A stretch of DNA of 64,000 bases, from positions 1,661,501 to 1,725,500 of the forward strand of contig CP012809.1 in the NCBI GenBank assembly GCA_001936135.1, in the 5' to 3' direction. The DNA comes from Saccharomycopsis fibuligera x Saccharomycopsis cf. fibuligera. Lineage: Eukaryota > Ascomycota > Saccharomycetes > Ascoideales > Saccharomycopsidaceae. Positions 9,533-19,751 of this stretch are shown one piece after another; positions within the stretch are counted from its first letter, which is position 1; each line of letters begins with the position of its first letter. The position numbers and the translations under genes were made by a program. The notes below the pieces were generated by a model that searched no databases, was not told where the DNA came from, and worked only from the letters and a program-made list of their open reading frames with translations.

Positions 9533-12500
9533 TTAAGCACTCCCACCACTACCACCGCCCATAACCATATTACGGATCTCGTACATGTAATCTCTATCTA
9601 CCTCTTCATCCTCGTCTCCCGGTTGAAACCAGCTCTTTACCTTCTTAATCCACCTTTCTTCCTCCATGCGAAATCGATGTATTGTTTCTGCACTAAGCTC
9701 GAATTCGTCCCTTACTTCAAATTCCGACGCTACACCTCCTCCTCCTTGAACTTGAGCCGGGGTCTTTTTCGAATTCGTCGGTGATTGCTGCTGTTGTTGC
9801 ATGATCTCTGAGAATCCCGACACTCGTGACATGTTGCTAAATCCTCTTGTTGGTCTTTCATTAATATTCTTGACATTGTTATTATGATGATAATGTCCGG
9901 AAATTGGCAAATCAAGATTGCTCACACCATGACCATGACCAGGACCATTGCCAAAATGTGATGCAAATAATGGCGTGCTTGGTAGGTTGCTGCTGCTTCG
10001 TAAATTATTCAAATTATAATTGTCAACATTTTCAGTGTAACCTTGTTGTAAATTCAATTTACTACCAAACAAGTGATTCAAACCAGCAAAATCCGACTTC
10101 TTGATCTTAGTGTTATTTTTGTTATTATTGCTGTGGTTTGTAGACCTCAGTAGCGTAGGTGACTCGTTATCGATGTCAACACCAGCACAATCATAGTCAT
10201 CATTACCATACTCATCATCACTGGTAGCGCTGGCAACACTCGAGGTAGTAGCCACTTCAAGATCATTGATATCCTTAAATGGATCCTCCTCTGAATCTGA
10301 ATCTTCCTCATTTCCATCTCCACCTTTGCCACTATTACTATTACTGGATTTCAAACTAATCCAGCATAGTTTTCTAGGATTGAAATACATGTTTCCTTCG
10401 ATCTGTAACCCATCCATACTCAATTCTTCAAAATCAGAGTCATCCTGACTGCTAATTTTCATTCCTTTTTTATTTCTTGACTTTTTCTTTAAGGGTTTTA
10501 TTTTTCCTGTTACTGTTTCATTGTGATTTCTGTCAACATGACTGCTATTGTACGGCCCCCTTTTGTTGAGGAATGTAATAAGTGCTGGCTGTCTTACCGG
10601 TTTGATGCTAGCAAACCGCTTAGCATCAACCTCATTACCTTCCCATTTATACGTCCGAGGATTATAAACCATTTTACTACCATTGTAGCCCTCTACTGCA
10701 TATTGCCGCTGTGGTGCATTTAAATGCTTAATTAAGCCAATTTTGTGTTTTCTCTTTTTGGTACTCTTTTGGCCGCTGCCGTTGCCATTTCCACTTCCAA
10801 CAACAGAACCATTTATCGTGCCACAATAACCAGTTCCTGCATTATCATAATCTTTTAATGGTGACCTGCTGGGGCTCCTTTTTTGCATTCTATTAGATAT
10901 CTTCTCTTCTCTATCTTTACCATAATTTTTCTTCAATATCCCCTTTTGACCCGCTACTATTCCCGCTGACCGACTATGTCGCGAAGAAGGTGGTGGACTC
11001 TCCATATATTGCCTCAAGTCAATAGCACTTTTTTTCTGCTTGCTTATTGGCATAAAATTTCGTGCAGTTATTGTATCCCGCAACGTTGCCGTTGCTGTAT
11101 TGTAGCCGTAGCCTTTATTAAAATTGTTCAAGTTTAGCAAAGTTTGTTGTTCTTTAGTGTAATCAACATTCAAATCATCAAGTTGATCAAGTTCCGTTCC
11201 TGTGCCATACTGTTTGCGGCGCATTGGTTGCACTAACACTTTCTTTTTGCCATTTCTTTTGAAAACTGAATTACTTGCCATCATAGCAGCGGCATTGCTG
11301 TCATTGTTGAAGACAGCTGATGATGCTTTTCTGACATTTTGCAGTCTTGTGAATTGATGAGGATTAATTGAGGAACTTCGTAGCACAGGCATGGATTTTT
11401 TCGACATTAGTCTGTTGAAATTGTTATTATGGCTGCTGCCCGATTGAGCCGGATCATCGTTTTGGTGGAACTGTTGCATCAGTTGTGGCTGTTTTTTGAT
11501 TGGTGAGCTTCTTTGCTGCTTAGTCTTTGACAAGTTCAAATCAGAGCTGATTTGGTGATTGTAGATCCTTCTAGCATTCGCAGCATCCGTTGTCAACCTT
11601 GGCTTATTTCTCACCACCACGTTTTTATGAATATCTTGATTGTTTCGTTCAATTGCAAAGGACAAATCTTCTTCAAAATCTTCAAAATCTTCAAGAAACT
11701 CATTTTCGTTATCCTTATCGTCTTCATCGTCTTCATCTCCATATTCGTCCTCTGCATACGGATACACTGCTGTATCATCTGGCAAATTCATCACATTAGA
11801 AGCCCCCATCATTATTCCATTTTGTTTTGCTTGCAAGAACTGTTTCCCCTTGTTTCTACCCAAACTCTTATTATTATTATTGATATTGTTTTTTTTTTGC
11901 TGTTGCATCATATAGAACTCTTGCTCTTCTAACTCAGCCTGAATTCGTGCTTTCCTTAACCTTTGTTCCAATAATTTCTCAAAATTATTGTTTTCAAACT
12001 CAATATCGTTGTAGAAATCCGTAGCATCTGTTTCCGATTCACTGTACATTGATGCTGCCAGATTGTTGGACGAATTCTCATGATGATTTGATGAGCTAGA
12101 TATGGTCAGATTTGCCGGGGAAAGTTCTAATGTTGAGCTGTATTGGTTAAGCTGCTTAGTTGGAGGTTTGAAATAATTCATCATTGATCCGGGAAGATGG
12201 CCTCTATAGTTGTTGTTTTTGTTGTTATTGGAATATAGTATACCTGCTGCATGTTTGTTGATATCATTGTTGTTAGCATTACTATTTGAGATATCAAAGT
12301 CATCAGGAAACTCTAGCCCATCCTCGATGTCACTTTGTTCATCTTCATAATTTTTGTTGTTGTTGTTGTTGCTGCTGTTGTTATTGTTATTTTTGTGGTC
12401 AAGTTTACGGTATCGAAGATCATTATTTAGACTCAAATCAAACAGATCGTCTAAATCGAAATCATCCTCGTCATTATTTGCCAACTCTGGCATGAACTGA

Positions 12501-12958
12501 TTGAGTTTATGGTCTTTAGGAAGAATAAGGGTATCGTTTCCCTGTTGAATTTGCTGAAAATCATCAATTTCACTTTCGGGGCTAGGAGATTTCACTTTCA
12601 CAGTTTTGACGTCTAAGTGATTATTATCATTATTGATGTTGGTTGTAGCTCTGATTGTACTGCCCAGCATAGCATTTTCAAAATCAGCTAAAGAAATCGA
12701 TTGATATGATTTCTTTTTTACGTTATTCAAAAGAATATTATTTATGTTTTTGAGATTGTTGTCCTTGGTCTGTTGTTGGTGTTGCTGCTTGCTAGGTGAT
12801 CTGGACCGACTAGATCCGTTAGTATCATTTGTATTGGTGGATCTGCTGGAGTAGATGGAGGTACGGAGGACGTCATCTATGTCGTCGTTGTTGTTGACGA
12901 GATCATCCCAGTTGTCCTCTTCCTCTTCAGGCTCCTGGTAGTTTGCTATTTGGGACAT
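9533..12958 (-). CDS. BFA1: Bfa1/Byr4, spindle position checkpoint GAP subunit
   Basis: The 1141-aa acidic, Asn-rich protein carries the two Byr4/Bfa1 signature repeats: a segment with SKMVYNPRTYKWEGNE (about residue 755) and GNMYFNPRKLCWISL (about 855). The C-terminus holds ELSAETIHRFRMEEERW followed by KKVKSWF and YMYEIRNMVM, as in the Bfa1 tail. Known role: Bfa1 with Bub2 forms the GTPase-activating complex for Tem1 at spindle poles and holds the mitotic exit network off until the spindle is aligned. It is about twice the length of S. cerevisiae Bfa1 (574 aa) because of poly-Asn, poly-Asp/Glu and Gln tracts between the conserved parts. Many Ser-Pro motifs (SPSP, SPLK) suggest regulation by phosphorylation. 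No intron is seen. The first ATG at 12958 is used. Confidence 0.85.
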   Translation of the reverse strand: MSQIANYQEPEEEEDNWDDLVNNNDDIDDVLRTSIYSSRSTNTNDTNGSSRSRSPSKQQHQQQTKDNNLKNINNILLNNVKKKSYQSISLADFENAMLGSTIRATTNINNDNNHLDVKTVKVKSPSPESEIDDFQQIQQGNDTLILPKDHKLNQFMPELANNDEDDFDLDDLFDLSLNNDLRYRKLDHKNNNNNSSNNNNNKNYEDEQSDIEDGLEFPDDFDISNSNANNNDINKHAAGILYSNNNKNNNYRGHLPGSMMNYFKPPTKQLNQYSSTLELSPANLTISSSSNHHENSSNNLAASMYSESETDATDFYNDIEFENNNFEKLLEQRLRKARIQAELEEQEFYMMQQQKKNNINNNNKSLGRNKGKQFLQAKQNGIMMGASNVMNLPDDTAVYPYAEDEYGDEDDEDDKDNENEFLEDFEDFEEDLSFAIERNNQDIHKNVVVRNKPRLTTDAANARRIYNHQISSDLNLSKTKQQRSSPIKKQPQLMQQFHQNDDPAQSGSSHNNNFNRLMSKKSMPVLRSSSINPHQFTRLQNVRKASSAVFNNDSNAAAMMASNSVFKRNGKKKVLVQPMRRKQYGTGTELDQLDDLNVDYTKEQQTLLNLNNFNKGYGYNTATATLRDTITARNFMPISKQKKSAIDLRQYMESPPPSSRHSRSAGIVAGQKGILKKNYGKDREEKISNRMQKRSPSRSPLKDYDNAGTGYCGTINGSVVGSGNGNGSGQKSTKKRKHKIGLIKHLNAPQRQYAVEGYNGSKMVYNPRTYKWEGNEVDAKRFASIKPVRQPALITFLNKRGPYNSSHVDRNHNETVTGKIKPLKKKSRNKKGMKISSQDDSDFEELSMDGLQIEGNMYFNPRKLCWISLKSSNSNSGKGGDGNEEDSDSEEDPFKDINDLEVATTSSVASATSDDEYGNDDYDCAGVDIDNESPTLLRSTNHSNNNKNNTKIKKSDFAGLNHLFGSKLNLQQGYTENVDNYNLNNLRSSSNLPSTPLFASHFGNGPGHGHGVSNLDLPISGHYHHNNNVKNINERPTRGFSNMSRVSGFSEIMQQQQQSPTNSKKTPAQVQGGGGVASEFEVRDEFELSAETIHRFRMEEERWIKKVKSWFQPGDEDEEVDRDYMYEIRNMVMGGGSGGSA

Positions 12959-13520
12959 TACTCGTGTGTGAGGTGTTTGGTGGTATTGGTGAAGAATACT
13001 ATAATCCTCTACTATTAATGATTTGTCTATTTTGTTTTCTGTTTTTTATTTACGTTTTTCTGTTTCTGTTTACTTTTCTACACCCGTATCAACGCAACTC
13101 ATTGCTATACCAAAGCGTATACATTAGGATGTTGTTATACATTAAATCCCCGTATAAATGCAATAACTTTTGCTCCACCGCCTAACATGAGGCAAACACT
13201 CATCTTCATCATATCAAAGGCATCACAACACTCACCAACAGAGCAGTCATATTCACTTCTGTCACACAATCGCTGGGGCCATCAGCAATGAAGTTAAAAT
13301 TCGATAACAAGTGACACACCCTTAAGGAACAGAGCTTCTTGAGACTAGTGTAGCTTATGCAATGGAACCTCATAATTAGCAAAATTTCAAAGACTAAACT
13401 TTTTCCCTTCCAGCTTGTCTAAGATTTTTCAATATAAGCCCAGTGGCTTCTTTGTGCTAAACTTCATCATGTTTTTCTCCATTTTATTAATGTTTATTCT
13501 CCTTTATCTACTCACTCACC
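12959..13520. promoter_or_regulatory. Divergent region, BFA1 / small orphan gene
   Basis: 562 bp between outward-facing starts. It is T-rich on the plus strand at about 13020-13080. No specific site is recognised. Confidence 0.45.
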
Positions 13521-13865
13521 ATGGCGGGAGACTACTATCTCTGTCCTGATCATTACTTCAGCACAACCAATGAAAATGACATGATCAGTCATTTCGCCCA
13601 CGCCCACGCTCAATTGATCCGGTGTCCTGGCAAAAGAAGAACCAATTTTGATGAGCCCGATTGCATTTACAATACTCACAGCTTATCGTCCTTTAAAGCC
13701 CATTGCAGACTCTGTCATCATCATGATAGTGGTCCTTGGGCTTATTATAATATGCTAAAGAAGTCACACTACCACATCTTTACGATATCTTATAGCAACT
13801 GTTTTAGAGCGATGGATGACTATACTGTCTTTCTTCCTGATACTGTCAATAAATATTACGAGTAA
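13521..13865 (+). CDS. Small Cys/His-rich orphan protein, zinc-finger-like
   Basis: The 114-aa frame starts MAGDYYLCPDHYF and has 7 Cys and 11 His. They are grouped so as to suggest a degenerate C2H2 arrangement: C8 then MISHFAHAHA (about residues 22-31), then RCPGKRR with CIYNTHSL and SFKAHCRLCHHH (about 34-68). The spacing does not match a canonical C-X2-4-C-X12-H-X3-5-H finger exactly. I do not recognise the family. Coding support is moderate: an ATG in good context (CACCATGG), the aromatic and His/Cys composition, and a frame much longer than neighbouring chance frames. It may be lineage-specific. It is divergent from BFA1. Confidence 0.55.
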   Translation: MAGDYYLCPDHYFSTTNENDMISHFAHAHAQLIRCPGKRRTNFDEPDCIYNTHSLSSFKAHCRLCHHHDSGPWAYYNMLKKSHYHIFTISYSNCFRAMDDYTVFLPDTVNKYYE

Positions 13866-14647
13866 AGCAATTTTTTTTAAAACAAAAGAAGTCTCCATTG
13901 GCTCATGATCTTTTGTTGTTCTTTTACTGTGGCACTTTGATCATATTTGATCAATCATTCACCTCAACCAGTTTTTAGTACAACTAACGGAAAGAACTAG
14001 GTGATGCTATTCTTTGACTCTAGCTATCTTAGTGCTTCCCACTATCAACAGAAGTTGCTTTTTTTTTTTTTATTTTTTTTTATTTTTTGAATATGTAGAA
14101 AAATTCTTAGATTTCTGATTTGAATAGTCTCTGCGTAAGTATCACTGTAATGTTTCGTAAAAGTTGCTGAACGTTACTATTCCGGTATTCCTGCACTGCT
14201 TATATAAGTGAACTTACAAACGCGCCGATATCACCACAATCAGACCCTAACTCAAAAAATTGACGTACCCCAAAAAATAGGCAACATTTTAGCATTTTAA
14301 TGGAAGCAACTGTTGTAATTGTGGCCGGATAATGGGAAAAGAATTAGCACAATGAATTTATCAAGAGATACTATTTAACCCGTTATTTAGGTACATGAAA
14401 CTATGCATTATGACACGGGTTAACGTATATATACGCGCAAATCATTCAATATATCAGCTGACTCGTCCACCTGACAATTTGCTTTTTTTTCATTGGGCGA
14501 CAAACACCGCACGAAACAGAAAATACTACCAAGATAGAAAAAAAAAATAGTAAGTCAAAGACCAAGGCATAATAAGTAAAGAATAGACAGACAGTTGAAT
14601 ACAGCCAGCAGCCACTAAACAATCAAAAAGACACACACATACACAGT
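13866..14647. promoter_or_regulatory. Upstream region of the GRIM-19 gene
   Basis: 782 bp. It contains T-rich tracts (14060-14090), a GTATATATACGCGC motif at about 14426 that may include a TATA element, and a long A/C-rich leader (14530-14645) next to the start. No gene is seen. Confidence 0.45.
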
Positions 14648-15031
14648 ATGCCTACCGTGCAAGATCTTCCACCAATAGGAGGTTACGAACCAGTCCAATG
14701 GAAACGTAACTTGCCTTCCAGAGGTTTCAGACCAAAGATCTGGCTCTTTGGAATGTTTGGTATTTGTGCATATGGTTTCTACAAAGCTATTCAATCTATT
14801 CATGAAAGAAGAGAATTGCAAAGAGAAAAAGTCTGGGCTCGTATTTACTTGTCTCCATTATTGCAAGCTGAAGCTGACAGAGAAACCGTTAGAAGACATT
14901 ACTCTGACAAGGCCATTGAAGCTAAGATCATGAAGGACGTTCCTGGTTGGGATGTTAATAAAGGGGTCTACAATGATGGAAGATTTAGAACTCCAACTTA
15001 CTCTTTTGCTGATGTTGATGGTAAGAACTAA
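14648..15031 (+). CDS. NADH:ubiquinone oxidoreductase subunit B16.6 (GRIM-19/NDUFA13)
   Basis: The 127-aa product starts MPTVQDLPPIGGYEPVQWKR. It has the family's RGFRPKIWLFGMFGICAYGF transmembrane segment (about residues 27-47), then the charged helix with HERRELQREKVWARI, and ends in a soluble tail with DVPGWDV. Length and layout fit the family. Known role: an accessory single-span subunit of respiratory complex I in the inner membrane, needed for assembly. Its presence shows that this yeast has complex I, unlike Saccharomyces. No intron is seen. Codon use (TTG, AGA, GAA) looks highly expressed. Confidence 0.93.
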   Translation: MPTVQDLPPIGGYEPVQWKRNLPSRGFRPKIWLFGMFGICAYGFYKAIQSIHERRELQREKVWARIYLSPLLQAEADRETVRRHYSDKAIEAKIMKDVPGWDVNKGVYNDGRFRTPTYSFADVDGKN

Positions 15032-15918
15032 GCACTAAAGTATAGTATAATTCAACTTTCGAACTAAACCTAACATTAAATAAAATAAAAAAAAAATAAA
15101 AAAAAAACTCAAATCAAATCAATGCATTGTTGAAGAGAAATTATGGAAAGGAAGTGATATTGGCATTTTGTTTTCCTACTCTGTTGAATTGGTTCAATGC
15201 ATTTCGTATGAGTGATTACAAGGAAAAAACTCAAGCTAATATGATTTTGGTCTATCTATGGTCAAAGTTGCGGGATGCTGATAGAATCGGTATTCTGAAC
15301 TGTGTTTCATTACCAACTCCTAGTGGTTAAAGATCTTACCATGTCATCATTATTCTACTTTTTTTTATCTTCTCATTATTAATATTTTTTTCTACTGTTT
15401 CTTATTTTTGTCTCCTTTTTTTTTAAATCTCGTTTTCATTTCCAAAGTCTTACAAAAGCGTAAATGTGCAGCGATAATACACGTTTACTTATGATTTCAT
15501 GCTCAAACTTGATTTGCGAGAATTTTTTGTAATGTTATATACAATCTAATATGAATTGCGAAATTTCAAGGGGTTAAGTTTGTGACGTGGTGAAGGTTTC
15601 AACAATGTGTTTACTGCCTGTTTGCGTATGTCAAGGAAATTCATACAAATCTTTTTCAAAAGTTTATAATTATTTTTTAACTACGTTAATATATATCTAA
15701 TGATTACGCCGCTAGTTTCAAACGAGTAATAGAGAAAATTACTCAGATAAAATGGCTCAAAACTACATAAAACCATTATAATTTGGTGAATTTTTATTTT
15801 CACAAAATCAATCAAATTCTCATTTTATTGATGCATTCAATTAGCACTGATATATTATAACTAAGGACACATTCTAAAATTCTAGCAAAACAAACACAAA
15901 ATACCCAAACCTCTACTT
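15032..15918. other. Convergent intergenic region, GRIM-19 / DBP8
   Basis: 887 bp between two 3' ends. A-rich (15083-15110) and T-rich (15361-15425) tracts are likely 3'-end signals. A frame at 15127-15330 has yeast-like codons but no ATG until about 15208, which would give only about 40 aa. I do not call it. Confidence 0.4.
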
Positions 15919-17268
15919 TTACTCACCGTTCTTTGACTTCTTCTTCTTTTTGTGCTTTCTTTCTCCCTTGTCACCACCACTATTACCACCATTCTTATTC
16001 AATTCATTTTTCCGCTTGTTAATTTTCTTTCTTTCACCAAAATGCTCACTATCCATCTCCATCATACTTTCTCTCTTGGCCTTACTAACCTTAGTCAACG
16101 AATTCTTAATCACCTTATTATCTGTTACTTTTTCATACTTCTCCATCTTTTTCCCTATTCTCTCTTCAATCCTTAATACTTTAGGCACATCACGTTGAGT
16201 AACAATACTAATACTTTCACCTCTTCTGCCAGCTCTCGCCGTTCTACCAACTCTATGAATGTAATCATCTGGATCCTGTGGCATGTCGTAATTTATCACC
16301 AATTCCACAATAGGAATATCCAACCCTCTAGAGACTAAATCCGTAGCAATCAAGATTCTTGCAGCATTGGCTCTGAATCTGTGCAATGAGTTAACTCTTT
16401 CAGCTTGTTGCATTTCCGAATGCAATGATGTGACTCTTTCTTCCAAATGTCTTAATGTCCGACGTAGCAATTCTGCAGTATGAGTTCTATTAACAAACAC
16501 AATAATACTCTTTTTTTCATTATCCGGATGAGTTATTATGCTGTGCAAATAGGCTTCTTTAACGTATCCAGGAATAAAAATATAAGAAATGTCCAAGGTT
16601 TTTGGAATTGCCACATTATCTAAATTTTCGATTTCATGTACCACTACTTCTGGCTTATTAGCAGCACTAAGATCATCTTTCAATTTTCGCACATCATCAT
16701 TCACAGTTGCAGTAAAGACCAAAGTTTGTCTAGATTTTGGTATTATCGACAAACATCTTTGCATATCCTTTTGAAAACTTTCACTCAACAATCTATCAGC
16801 TTCATCCAAGACCAAATACCGAACCCTAGTAAGTCCACCAATGGTATCATTACCACTGTTCATTATATGATCTGCCAATCTTCCCGGAGTAGCAATGACA
16901 AAGTGTGGTCTCTTCTGCAACTCTAAAGCTTGTTTAACAATATCTTCCCCACCAACAATAATACTGATCTTGATGTTCATTGAAGCTCCCAAGGCGCTGA
17001 ACTGTTCAGCAATTTGCATGGCTAATTCTCTAGTAGGGGTTAAAATTAGCCCAAATATACCACATGGATCTTCAGACCACTGAGTTAACATTGGTGCACC
17101 AAAAGCAATGGTCTTACCACTACCAGTTTTGGCCCCACCAATAAAATCATGACCAGCAAGAATTTTTGGAATGGAAGCCTGTTGAATAGCACTAGGGTTG
17201 GTAATTTGCATGGTGGCTAGGGCTTCAGAGAGCCATTTCGCCACTCCGATTTTCTCAAACTTTGACAT
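15919..17268 (-). CDS. DBP8: DEAD-box RNA helicase Dbp8
   Basis: 449 aa with the full DEAD-box set: the Q-motif region (about 20-33), AKTGSGKT (46-53), PTRELA (78-83), TPGR (127-130), DEAD (155-158), TAT (186-188, as in Dbp8 rather than the usual SAT), and HRVGRTARAGRRG (338-350). The C-terminal tail is lysine-rich (KHKKKKKSKN), typical of nucleolar helicases. Known role: Dbp8 acts with Esf2 in processing of the 35S pre-rRNA at sites A0-A2 for the small ribosomal subunit. Its length fits the 431-aa S. cerevisiae protein. It is divergent from PUP2 across 459 bp. Confidence 0.88.
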   Translation of the reverse strand: MSKFEKIGVAKWLSEALATMQITNPSAIQQASIPKILAGHDFIGGAKTGSGKTIAFGAPMLTQWSEDPCGIFGLILTPTRELAMQIAEQFSALGASMNIKISIIVGGEDIVKQALELQKRPHFVIATPGRLADHIMNSGNDTIGGLTRVRYLVLDEADRLLSESFQKDMQRCLSIIPKSRQTLVFTATVNDDVRKLKDDLSAANKPEVVVHEIENLDNVAIPKTLDISYIFIPGYVKEAYLHSIITHPDNEKKSIIVFVNRTHTAELLRRTLRHLEERVTSLHSEMQQAERVNSLHRFRANAARILIATDLVSRGLDIPIVELVINYDMPQDPDDYIHRVGRTARAGRRGESISIVTQRDVPKVLRIEERIGKKMEKYEKVTDNKVIKNSLTKVSKAKRESMMEMDSEHFGERKKINKRKNELNKNGGNSGGDKGERKHKKKKKSKNGE

Positions 17269-17727
17269 ATTGAAGATGTTTAATTCTTAGCTAAAGTAAA
17301 GCAGGTACTCGTGCGTGTACTATTTTTGTCTATTGTGCTTGTACTGGTTATATCTTGTGGCACTATCTTCCCTCTATGATACAACTGCGATGCCCTTAGA
17401 ATTTTTTTTCTTATTTCCTTATTTGGAAAAAAAGAAAATTTTGTCGTTCATCAATTATGTAACTTATTATATAATATACATTTCACGTGCCTGGATCTCA
17501 ATCGCTGAAAATTGGAATTGAAGCGCTGCAAAATAAAGCGCTGAGCAGTTGCCACTGTCACCACAAGAGACGGACAAGAGAGTAACTTTGCAAGCAGTTA
17601 GCTGGAGATCACTCTATCTATCTAATTGCCCTCAAGAGAGTACCCGTTTATTTACTACCAGCGTTAGCTTTAGAATTGAACTATAATCATCAAAATCAAT
17701 ATAATATAATATTAGAATAACATCACA
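17269..17727. promoter_or_regulatory. Divergent promoter DBP8 / PUP2 with CACGTG E-box
   Basis: 459 bp between the two starts. A palindromic CACGTG (17484-17489), the core bound by Cbf1-type factors, sits near the middle. A GAAAATTTT element (about 17434-17442) resembles the RRPE motif of ribosome-biogenesis genes and would suit DBP8. I found no proteasome PACE box. Function is inference. Confidence 0.4.
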
Positions 17728-18673
17728 ATGTTCTTGACCAGAAGCGAATATGACCGTGGTGTCAGTACGTTCTCTCCAGAAGGGCGTCTTTTCCAAGTGG
17801 AATACTCTTTGGAAGCCATTAAGGTATGTTATTTACTGCTGTCAGTTTTAAGCCGACTGAATTGGAGTTTGCTACTAGAGATACCTTACGTTAACTAGGT
17901 TATTTGTTTTATGTATTGCATTCAATTGATTGCCGCCCGCTTAATACAAACGTTAAAACATCATCATGTTACAAAATTACTAACCTCTTTCTTTACAGCT
18001 CGGTTCCACCGCCATTGGTATTGCTACCTCAGAAGGTGTTATATTAGCCGTCGAAAAAAGAGTTACTTCTTCATTGCTAGAATCCTCCTCAATAGAAAAA
18101 ATTGTTGAAGTGGACCGTCACATAGGATGTGCTATGTCCGGGTTGACTGCCGATGCTAGATACATGATTGACCATGCTAGAGTCACTTCATTAAATCACA
18201 ATTTGTACTACGACGAAGATATCTCCACAGAAACATTGACCCAATCAGTATGTGACTTGGCCTTGCGATTTGGTGAAGGAGTGGATGGTGAAGAAAGATT
18301 AATGTCTAGACCATTTGGGGTTGCTTTGCTTATTGCCGGAATTGACGAAAATGGTCCACAGTTATACCATGCTGAACCATCGGGAACTTTTTACAAATAT
18401 GATGCTAAAGCCATTGGATCTGGTTCTGAAGGCGCTCAAGCAGAATTGAATAACGAATATCACAAGTCATTAACTTTGAAAGATGCAGAACTTTTGGTGT
18501 TGAAGATCTTGAAGCAAGTCATGGAAGAAAAATTGGATTCTACTAATGCTCAATTAGCTTCTGTAACCAAAGAACACGGTTTCCAGATTTACGACGATAA
18601 AAAGACTTCAGAAATTGTTGCTCAATTGAAAGAACAAGAAAAAGAGCAAGAAGAAGAAAACGCTGCTGAGTAA
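17728..18673 (+). CDS. PUP2: 20S proteasome subunit alpha-5, two exons
   Basis: Exon 1 is 17728-17823 (32 codons, [20 protein letters not shown]…EAIK) and exon 2 is 17999-18673. The 175-nt intron has donor GTATGT, branch TACTAAC (17978-17984) and TTTACAG. The spliced product is 256 aa, against 260 in S. cerevisiae. The N-terminal [20 protein letters not shown] is the alpha-subunit signature including the alpha-5-specific MFLTR start. [11 protein letters not shown] and the C-terminal acidic tail also match alpha-5. Known role: a structural alpha-ring subunit of the 20S proteasome with no catalytic Thr. The intron lies exactly between EAIK and LGSTAIG. Without the first exon the protein would lose the gate-forming N-terminus. 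Confidence 0.97.
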
Positions 18674-19751
18674 GTAAGCTCTAGGCTAAGGTTTTAGTGT
18701 TGTTGCATCGTTATTGGTAATATTTTTGTTAATCAGGAAATTCTGATTATTTTCTTTTGTCATTTTCAATTTTTTTCTTAACATTTTCGGTTTATTAAAT
18801 TTTTTTTATCACTTGTTAGATGATAATGTAGGCTAAATGAACATAAACTGTTGTACAAAAGTGTTTGTGTAGAAAGTGTGAGTTATATTTTGCGACACTT
18901 TATAGCTACATACTTGTTCCTAATTGAGGCTAGCTTTATCAATCAAATCATGGGAAAGCCAACAATTTTGCCGCTAGGTATAATCAGCTTCAGAATTTTT
19001 GAGAAGAGAAATCTTACCTGATGTTCCAGAAAACATGAAACGTTGTTTATACTTGCAACATGCTTTTAGTATAACAATTAAGCTACTTTTGACAACACTA
19101 ATACGGAAGGTAAAGTTAAAGTCTAAGAAAGCCTGTTTGATGTAAAATGATGTAAACCTGGAGTAATTTCTCCAGATTATCAGTACATTTGTATGTTAAT
19201 TATTGCAAAGATCACAGAAAAACTGCTTCCGGTAAGTACACTAAAAAGCTAAATCCACAAAACAGTAATCACTGGTGTCAAAGATAAGAAAATGACTCAC
19301 AACCCCGGCAACCATCTGTCAAACTCAGTAATTGGCATCAACTACTAAGTATCCTACTATGCTCTTATCGCCCATCGCTGTTTGACAGGAAAAAAATGTC
19401 CTTAAAAGTAAAGAGTTACCAGCCAAAAGCAGTATAGTTTCATGCTATCAGACGCATGTGCATGCATAATGGTCCCAGTGGTGCGTTGGCGATAAAAAAA
19501 AATTGAAAATTGAAAGAAGAAAAATTTCGACAAAAAAAAAGAGAAAAGAGAAAAGGGAACGGAAGGGAAAGTAGCGTAATCATTTACATATTACTCATTA
19601 GATTAAGTTCAATTGTTTGGAACGACAAGTCAACATAGCGTATACTTGCAAAGTATAATAGGGTTCTGTTCTACCATATTATATTTTTTTTTTGTGTTCA
19701 GCTATATTATTTCTTCTCCATTTCATTCATTCGTTGACTGTCACTATAACA
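18674..19751. other. Intergenic region, PUP2 to THS1
   Basis: 1,078 bp in tandem orientation holding PUP2 3' signals (T-rich 18765-18815) and the THS1 promoter with A-rich stretches (19490-19560) and a T10 run (19684-19693). No gene or RNA is recognised. An in-frame extension upstream of the THS1 ATG is discussed with that gene. Confidence 0.4.

Noticed and set aside
11500-12500. Long open frames on the strand opposite BFA1
   Set aside because: They are shadows of the poly-Asn/poly-Asp codons of BFA1 and translate to repetitive Cys/Ser/Ile runs.
15127-15330. 67-codon frame downstream of the GRIM-19 gene
   Set aside because: It lies between two 3' ends, has no ATG near its start, no recognisable domain, and the ATG-initiated part is only about 40 codons.
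18954-19030. Tiny frame MGKPTILPLG… and a GTAAGA donor-like site on the opposite strand
   Set aside because: Twenty-odd codons, no partner exon with branch and acceptor, no known small protein.
19692-19751. In-frame 20-codon extension upstream of THS1, starting at a TTG
   Set aside because: Non-AUG starts do give mitochondrial isoforms of some yeast synthetases, but this segment is hydrophobic with no Arg or Lys, unlike a mitochondrial presequence. The ATG at 19752 matches the family length.
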